Source of the DNA: Paracoccaceae bacterium
GTDB taxonomy: Bacteria; Pseudomonadota; Alphaproteobacteria; Rhodobacterales; Rhodobacteraceae
DNA: 64,000 nucleotides
Direction: 5' to 3'
Assembly: GCA_014872815.1 (NCBI GenBank)
Contig: WKFK01000012.1
Location: 1-64,000 of the forward strand
In this document: positions 59,015 to 64,000 of the stretch, in pieces
Layout of the letters: every line of letters starts with the position of its first letter
Numbering within the stretch: position 1 is the first letter of the stretch
Translations under genes and position numbers: made by a program
Notes under the pieces: model-generated
Told to the model about the DNA's origin: nothing
The model's database searches: none
What the model saw: only the letters and a program-made list of their open reading frames with translations

Positions 59015-59796
59015 GGCAACACATCCTCAGACGGCCAATAGCCACTGAGCAACGCCCGGTCATAGCCCTGCCGCAGCCCAACCGCCTGCATCGCCGCAAA
59101 CGCGGCCTGCACATCATAGGCCAACTCTCTGATCTCAGCCTTCCCGTCCCGCAAGATCACAAATCGCGTTTCCTGCCGCCCATCGTGTTCCGGCATCCCA
59201 ACTGCCCCGGCATTGACCCAGGTCACGTCGCCAACCTGCCGCGCGAATGCCATGCCTGAATGCCCTGCGATCACCACGTCCACCGGCCCCACCAATGCCT
59301 TGAGCGCCGCGATCTCCTCCACAAACACAGCCTCCGGCGACACGGAAAACACAAACCGGGCCACATCTGTGACCCCACCGTGGATCACCGCCACGCGCTT
59401 TCCCGCGTGTTGAAACGTCACCACATCCGGCAGCCCCGCCATCCAGCGCCGCGCCTCATCTCCCACTTCGGCATTCGCATGGGCATACCACCCCGCCGAC
59501 AACAGATCACAGGCCGTGCCCGCCTCAAATCCACAGCCGCAATCCAACGCATTGGCCGCCAGCTGCTGTTCACAATTGCCAGCCACCACGACCACCTGCG
59601 CCGCGCGCACCGCCGCCACCGTCTCCGCCGGTTGCGCACAATAAGCCACCACATCCCCGGTGCAGATCACGTTGCCAGTGGGCACACCGAGCACCTCTGC
59701 CTGCGCCAGAACCGCCTCCGTTGCCGGCAAATTGGAATACGGTCCGCCAAACAGCAGCACCGGCCCTGCCAATTCGCCCCAATCCTGATGTTGCAC
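58978..59796 (-). CDS. metallophosphoesterase family protein
   Basis: The 272-residue calcineurin-like protein shows LLFGGPYSNLPATEA, ICTGDVVAYCAQP, VVVAGNCEQQL and VDVVIAGHSGMAFARQ, matching the GD, GNHE-like and GHxH blocks of the YfcE/MPE fold, although the usual first DxH is not plain in this reading. GTG 59796 is my preferred start; a longer frame reaches 59853. The 3' end overlaps xerD by 37 bp. Substrate unknown (nucleotides and phosphodiesters are common). Confidence 0.8.
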   Translation of the reverse strand: MQHQDWGELAGPVLLFGGPYSNLPATEAVLAQAEVLGVPTGNVICTGDVVAYCAQPAETVAAVRAAQVVVVAGNCEQQLAANALDCGCGFEAGTACDLLSAGWYAHANAEVGDEARRWMAGLPDVVTFQHAGKRVAVIHGGVTDVARFVFSVSPEAVFVEEIAALKALVGPVDVVIAGHSGMAFARQVGDVTWVNAGAVGMPEHDGRQETRFVILRDGKAEIRELAYDVQAAFAAMQAVGLRQGYDRALLSGYWPSEDVLPQELRLGSLANG

Positions 59797-59876
59797 CGCG
59801 CGCCTCCGCCATATCTTTGGCGCAGGTTTACGCCCTCCCGCCCAAACCGCCAATCACATGACCGTCAGCCACGAAA

Positions 59877-59901
59877 AAGGCCGGGCACATGGCCCGGCCT
59901 T
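59877..59901 (-). terminator. terminator of the solute-binding protein gene at 59925
   Basis: A ten-bp stem AAGGCCGGGC/GCCCGGCCTT with a five-base loop, followed on the minus strand by five T. Confidence 0.9.
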
Positions 59902-59924
59902 CCCGACGTCGTCTCAGGCGAGAC

Positions 59925-60626
59925 TTAGTCGTACTTCGCTACGAGGGCTTCTTGGGTGCCGTCAGCGAGGATCGAGTCAATCGCCGCGTCCATGCGTGCA
60001 ATCACGGACTCATCGGTGGTTTTGGAGCACGCCAGGAAAAATTCGTTCCGGGAAATCTCCATGGCAATCTCAAAGCTGCCGTCTTCGATCGCCACGGCCG
60101 CTGCGGATTCCAGCGCCACCATGTAATCCACACGGCCCGCGCCCAGCTTCTTCAGGGTCATTTCTGCATCTGGTGCCAGATCAATGTCGCTTGCGCCCAG
60201 ACGGTCCAGCAACGCCACGGCAAAATCGCCGGTCTGTGTGCCAACCTTCTTGGTCAGCGCCTGCTCCACGGAGGTCACGTCACCGTTCGCGCCCGGCTTC
60301 TGGATCAGATAGATCGCCTCGGAGTACATTGGACCCGCCCAGTTGAAACGGTCCTCACGCTCCGGCGTGCGCGCCGTGGTGAACACACAGGTATTGGCGT
60401 CTTGCTCGGCCAGCGTGATCGCGCGCGACCACTTGGTCACTTCCATCTCGGCGGACACGCCGGAACGGGACAGCGCCTCGTTGATGATGTCCACACCGTG
60501 GCCGGTCAGCTCACCGTTTTCCAGGTAGTTGTAAGGGGCATAGTCTTCCGTAAAAAACTTCACGTCCGCGGCCTGTGCGACAGTTGCTGCGGACAGGGCC
60601 ATTGCGCAGAGTGCTAGAGTTTTCAT
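59925..60626 (-). CDS. amino acid ABC transporter substrate-binding protein (family 3), copy 1
   Basis: The 233-residue precursor has a signal peptide (cleaved near AQA, residue 19) and an SBP family 3 domain: VKFFTEDYAPYNYLENGELT, DIINEALSRSGVSAEM and CVFTTARTPEREDRFNWAG. It shares its overall plan and many motifs with the gene at 60798, so the two arose by duplication. Two conserved cysteines (NTC, LAC) may form a disulfide. No permease or ATPase is adjacent, so it may feed a transporter elsewhere or act with a sensor. Confidence 0.88.
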   Translation of the reverse strand: MKTLALCAMALSAATVAQAADVKFFTEDYAPYNYLENGELTGHGVDIINEALSRSGVSAEMEVTKWSRAITLAEQDANTCVFTTARTPEREDRFNWAGPMYSEAIYLIQKPGANGDVTSVEQALTKKVGTQTGDFAVALLDRLGASDIDLAPDAEMTLKKLGAGRVDYMVALESAAAVAIEDGSFEIAMEISRNEFFLACSKTTDESVIARMDAAIDSILADGTQEALVAKYD

Positions 60627-60743
60627 AGGTGGATTTCCTCGCTTTTAATCTCTGCCCTTGGTTCTGGCGGTCATGTCTAAAGGCAACGTAAACAGGCAAA
60701 TTCGCCTCTCCTCCAATTTTCAAAGCACGGTTTTTGAACGGAA

Positions 60744-60769
60744 AAAGCCGGAGCATCTGCCCCGGCTTT
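60744..60769 (-). terminator. terminator of the solute-binding protein gene at 60798
   Basis: AAAGCCGG pairs with CCGGCTTT over a ten-base loop; on the minus strand a T-run follows. Confidence 0.8.
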
Positions 60770-60797
60770 GCCACATTATTCTCGCGATAGAATTAAA

Positions 60798-61499
60798 TCA
60801 GTAACGCGACACAATCTCCGCCTGTGTCCCGTCCGCCATGAGCGAATCCATTGCAGCGTCAATCTCCGCCACAACGGCCGCTGGCGTGTCATGGGAGCAG
60901 GCGATGTAATACTCGTCGCGGGACACTTCCATGGCAATTTCCAGCCCCGCATCCGCGGCGGTCAGCGCATTGGCGCTCTCTTGCCCCAAGATCACGTAAT
61001 CCAACCGGCCCGCCGCCAGCTTCTTCATGGTCTTCTCCAGATCCGGTGCCGCATCCACTTGCGCCGCGCCCAGTTCTTCCAGCAGATCGACGGTGAAGTC
61101 CCCCACCTGCGTGCCAATCGATTTGGTCAAAGCCTGCTCAAGCGAAGACACCTCTGCATTCGCCCCGGATTTCTGGATCAGATAGGTGCCTTCGACATAC
61201 ATCGGGCCAGCCCACTGAAACTTGGCCTCCCGCTCCGCCGTGCGCGCCGTGGAGAACACACAAGTGCTTGCGTCTTTCTCGGCCAGCGCAATCGCACGCG
61301 TCCATTTGGTGATCTCCACCGAATGCGACAGCGCCGCGCGCTCCGCCACCTCGTTGATCAAGTCAACCCCGTGCCCCTTGGCCTGCCCGTCTTCCATCCA
61401 GGAATACGGCGCATAGTCTTCGGTCAGGAACGACACACTGGCCCCATCGGCCATGGCAACGGTCGGCAGCGCGAGCGCGGCAAATACAAAAGCTTTCAT
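60798..61499 (-). CDS. amino acid ABC transporter substrate-binding protein (family 3), copy 2
   Basis: The 233-residue precursor mirrors the gene at 59925: signal peptide (FVFAALALPTVAMA), then VSFLTEDYAPYSWMEDGQAK, DLINEVAERAALS and CVFSTARTAEREAKFQWAG. It differs in charged loops, so ligand range may differ. The ATG at 61499 has GGAGTGGGA before it. A terminator separates the two copies, so they are separately transcribed. Like its neighbour, it lacks a linked permease. Confidence 0.88.
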   Translation of the reverse strand: MKAFVFAALALPTVAMADGASVSFLTEDYAPYSWMEDGQAKGHGVDLINEVAERAALSHSVEITKWTRAIALAEKDASTCVFSTARTAEREAKFQWAGPMYVEGTYLIQKSGANAEVSSLEQALTKSIGTQVGDFTVDLLEELGAAQVDAAPDLEKTMKKLAAGRLDYVILGQESANALTAADAGLEIAMEVSRDEYYIACSHDTPAAVVAEIDAAMDSLMADGTQAEIVSRY

Positions 61500-61639
61500 T
61501 GGATCCCACTCCATATGTGTTTGAACTGGGCGCCCCCTTAGATCAAACCCTCTAAAGAAGGTTTAAGAGCCCAACGCCCCCTTGATCCGGCCCCCTTGCG
61601 TCCCCATAAACCTAAGTGATTGAGATTTCAGAGGACCCC

Positions 61640-62953
61640 ATGGAGCCCACCACCACTTTTGACACCGCATTCTGGATCACCGCCGGTGTGATCTTTTTCT
61701 TGCTGATGATGTCTGCGTTCTTTTCCGGCTCTGAAACCGCCCTCACAGCGGCCTCGCGCGGCAAGCTGCGTGCGCAGGCCGACAAAGGCAGCCGTGGCGC
61801 ACAACGGGCCCTCAACATCACCGAAGACAGCGAACGCTTGATCGGCTCTGTGCTGCTGGGCAACAACCTCGTGAACATCCTCTCGACCTCTTTGGCCACC
61901 GCGCTTTTTACCCGCGCGTTTGGTGAGGGTGGCGTGGCCATTGCAACCTTGGTTATGACGCTTCTCGTTCTGATCTTTGCCGAAGTGCTGCCCAAGACCT
62001 ACGCCATCACCCGCCCCGAAGACGCCGCCGCCACCGTGGCCAGCCCGATCAGCCTGATCGTGACGCTGTTCTCCCCCATCGTGTCCGCCGTGCGCGTGCT
62101 TGTACGCGGCGTGCTGCGGCTGTTTGGTGTGGAAACCGACCCGGACAGTCAGGTGCTCGCCGTGCGTGAAGAGATCGCGGGCGCCATTCAACTTGGTCAC
62201 TCCGAAGGCATCGTCGAGAAAGAAGACCGCGACCGCATCTTGGGCGCGCTGGACCTTTCTGACCGCGTGGTAGAGGAAATCATGTTGCACCGCTCCGGCA
62301 TCGAGATGATCAATGCCGACGACGCGCCGACTGATATCTTGACGCAATGTTTGGAAAGCAACCACACACGCCTGCCGGTTTTCAAAGACGAACCCGAAAA
62401 CATTATCGGGGTAGTCCACGCCAAAGACCTGTTTCGTGCCATGTATAACAGGGTCAGCGAGGCCGGAAACACACCCGAAAGCCTTGAGCACCTGACCGAT
62501 ATTGTGATCGACGAAGTTGCCAAAGAGCCTTACTTCGTACCGGAGACCACCTCTCTGGATGACCAAATGCGCGAGTTCCTGCGCCGCCATGCCCACTTCG
62601 CGCTGGTGGTGGACGAATATGGCTCCCTGCAAGGTCTGATCACGCTCGAAGACATCCTCGAAGAGATCGTGGGCGAAATCACCGACGAATTTGACGAGGA
62701 CACCGATCATCCGATCCGCAAATCCGAGGACGGCCAGTTCCTGATCGAAGGTGCCATGACCATCCGCGATCTCAACCGCGCCACCGATTGGTCCTTGCCT
62801 GACGATGAGGCCAACACCATCGCGGGTCTCGTGATCCACGAGGCACAGATGATCCCCACCGTGGGACAGGTCTTCTCTTTCCACGGATTCCGCTTCGAAG
62901 TCACCGGACGCGAGGCAAACCGGATCACCAATCTGAAAATCCGCCCGCTCTAA
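61640..62953 (+). CDS. CNNM-CBS-CorC family hemolysin-like transporter
   Basis: The 437-residue protein has an N-terminal CNNM/DUF21 membrane domain (about 8-150; FFLLMMSAFFSGSETALTAA, LLGNNLVNILSTSLATALF), a CBS pair (HRSGIEMINADDAPTDILTQ, LFRAMYN) and a C-terminal CorC_HlyC domain (GLVIHEAQMIPTVGQVFSFH). Members export magnesium or affect cobalt resistance; the hemolysin name is historical. ATG 61640 with GAGGA upstream is chosen over 61616. Confidence 0.9.
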   Translation: MEPTTTFDTAFWITAGVIFFLLMMSAFFSGSETALTAASRGKLRAQADKGSRGAQRALNITEDSERLIGSVLLGNNLVNILSTSLATALFTRAFGEGGVAIATLVMTLLVLIFAEVLPKTYAITRPEDAAATVASPISLIVTLFSPIVSAVRVLVRGVLRLFGVETDPDSQVLAVREEIAGAIQLGHSEGIVEKEDRDRILGALDLSDRVVEEIMLHRSGIEMINADDAPTDILTQCLESNHTRLPVFKDEPENIIGVVHAKDLFRAMYNRVSEAGNTPESLEHLTDIVIDEVAKEPYFVPETTSLDDQMREFLRRHAHFALVVDEYGSLQGLITLEDILEEIVGEITDEFDEDTDHPIRKSEDGQFLIEGAMTIRDLNRATDWSLPDDEANTIAGLVIHEAQMIPTVGQVFSFHGFRFEVTGREANRITNLKIRPL

Positions 62954-63098
62954 GCGGGCAAACCGGCCCCTCTCCGCACGGCGCGTGATGGGCCACATCA
63001 CCAAATTGAATGACAGTTTGGCCGCGCTTGTCGGAAACAGACTTGCCATGTCGCCCGTTGCTGTTCACCTGTGAACCATCTGACGCGCGGGTGACATC

Positions 63099-63983
63099 AT
63101 GCAAAACGTACACGGTATTCTGATCCTTGTTGCGGCCATGCTTGGCTTCACACTTGAGGACATGTTCATCAAGTCGCTCTCCGCGACGGTCCCGGTCGGC
63201 CAAATCCTCATGGCTTTGGGCTTGGGGTCCGGTGCCGTCTTTGCCGTACTGGCCCTCCTGCGGGGCGACAAGCTCTTTGCCCCCGCCGCTTGGTCCCCAC
63301 GCATGTTGTTGCGCTCCGCCTGTGAAGCGGGTGGTGCTGTGCTCTTTGCCACCGCCCTCTCCCGCGTCGACCTCTCCACCGTTGCGGCTGTGTTCCAGAC
63401 CCTGCCGCTGGTCATCACCCTCGGCGCAGCACTCTTCTTGGGGGAGCAAGTCGGCTGGCGACGCCTCACGGCCATCTTGATCGGCTTTAGCGGCGTCCTG
63501 CTGATTATTCGCCCGGGCACCGACGCCTTTGATCCCAACGCCCTACTGGTTCTGGGCGCGGTCCTCGCTGTCGCCCTGCGCGACCTGATCACCCGCACCA
63601 TCGACGCCTCTGTGTCCTCCTTTGTGGTCTCTTTTCAGAGCTTCGCCTCCCTTGTGCTCGCAGGCCCCTTCCTGATGCTTTTCGACGCGGCCGACTACGC
63701 CACACTGACTTCAGGCAACCTCACAATGATCGCCGGTGCCGTGGCCTTCGGGGCTGCAGGCTATTGGGGGGTTGTCACCGCACTGCGCCTCGGCGAAGCC
63801 TCCGTTGTGGCCCCCTTCCGCTATTCTCGCCTGTTGTTCTCCATCCTCGTGGGCATGGTGGCTTTTGGCGAACGTCCTGACCTGCCAACCATACTCGGCG
63901 CCACGCTGATCATTGGCTCAGGCCTCTTCACTTTCATGCGCGAACACCGTCTCGCCAAGACCACAGCGCCCTTACAAGCCTAG
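63099..63983 (+). CDS. DMT superfamily transporter (EamA domains)
   Basis: The 294-residue protein has about ten helices in two EamA repeats (GILILVAAMLGFTLEDMFIK in the first; GEASVVAPFRYSRLLFSILV in the second). It is a probable exporter of a metabolite. A second EamA gene lies at 2031; the two share the family pattern but are not close copies. The stop is 17 bp before the window end, so nothing downstream can be seen. The substrate is unknown. Confidence 0.9.
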   Translation: MQNVHGILILVAAMLGFTLEDMFIKSLSATVPVGQILMALGLGSGAVFAVLALLRGDKLFAPAAWSPRMLLRSACEAGGAVLFATALSRVDLSTVAAVFQTLPLVITLGAALFLGEQVGWRRLTAILIGFSGVLLIIRPGTDAFDPNALLVLGAVLAVALRDLITRTIDASVSSFVVSFQSFASLVLAGPFLMLFDAADYATLTSGNLTMIAGAVAFGAAGYWGVVTALRLGEASVVAPFRYSRLLFSILVGMVAFGERPDLPTILGATLIIGSGLFTFMREHRLAKTTAPLQA

Positions 63984-64000
63984 CCCCGCCCCCCAAAACA

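Noticed and set aside
61628-63049. 473-codon open frame opposite the CNNM/CorC gene
   Set aside because: The CorC-type protein is convincing on the plus strand; the mirror frame has no signal or domain pattern.

Overview
The window looks like chromosomal DNA of a Rhodobacteraceae (Roseobacter-group, Alphaproteobacteria) bacterium. Evidence: a CtrA cell-cycle regulator next to its small inhibitor SciP, an LpxI-type lipid A enzyme, DUF2842 and DUF1127 small proteins, a serine/aspartate-tailed SSB, and a moderately GC-rich sequence with short intergenic gaps. No rRNA, tRNA, CRISPR array, prophage or insertion sequence was recognised, so most of the window is housekeeping core genome with small accessory patches.

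Layout. 1-6.3 kb: the 3' end of acetyl-CoA synthetase with its terminator, a divergent MFS/Lrp pair, a DMT exporter, thiamine pyrophosphokinase and a very acidic 833-residue low-complexity protein. 6.3-14.5 kb: DCC-family protein, DUF2842, purA, a small membrane gene interrupted by an in-frame TAG, a TbpB-like lipoprotein, a cobalt-type nitrile hydratase operon, secG and pyrG. 14.5-21.4 kb: a P-loop ATPase, metA, PPK2 and an overlapping TetR regulator, a 417-bp unit between 13-bp direct repeats carrying an orphan membrane protein, a three-gene heme protein operon (pentaheme cytochrome c, DUF3365 cytochrome c, small di-heme-b-like membrane protein) and a secreted Sel1-like protein. 21.5-30.3 kb: rplM-rpsI, a MocR regulator facing a DUF1127 gene across three matching operators, DUF2459, thioesterase, enoyl-CoA hydratase, a strongly structured intergenic segment, trmFO, gluQ, hisI and an Fe-S scaffold gene.

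30.1-37.7 kb: a 40-residue hydrophobic peptide gene behind a GTTC-N7-GTTC (alphaproteobacterial LexA-type) box, then recG-ligA, ctrA, sciP, mnmA and a CadD-like transporter. 37.7-49.8 kb: a long envelope operon on the minus strand in the order pyrH-frr-uppS-cdsA-dxr-rseP-(48-residue peptide)-bamA-ompH-fabZ-lpxA-lpxI-lpxB, joining translation recycling, isoprenoid and phospholipid synthesis, outer membrane assembly and lipid A synthesis. 49.9-64 kb: miaA, an AraC regulator, lytic transglycosylase, ssb, pepT, aroB-aroK, a secreted orphan pair, xerD, a metallophosphoesterase, two tandem solute-binding proteins, a CNNM/CorC protein and a second DMT exporter.

The most interesting signals are the SOS-box-linked membrane peptide (30080-30280), the compact heme operon (18586-20623), the multi-hairpin intergenic RNA candidate (26401-26524), the repeat-flanked 417-bp unit (18149-18578), the triple-operator MocR/DUF1127 switch and the TAG-interrupted small membrane gene. 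All calls come from reading the sequence; no database search was run.
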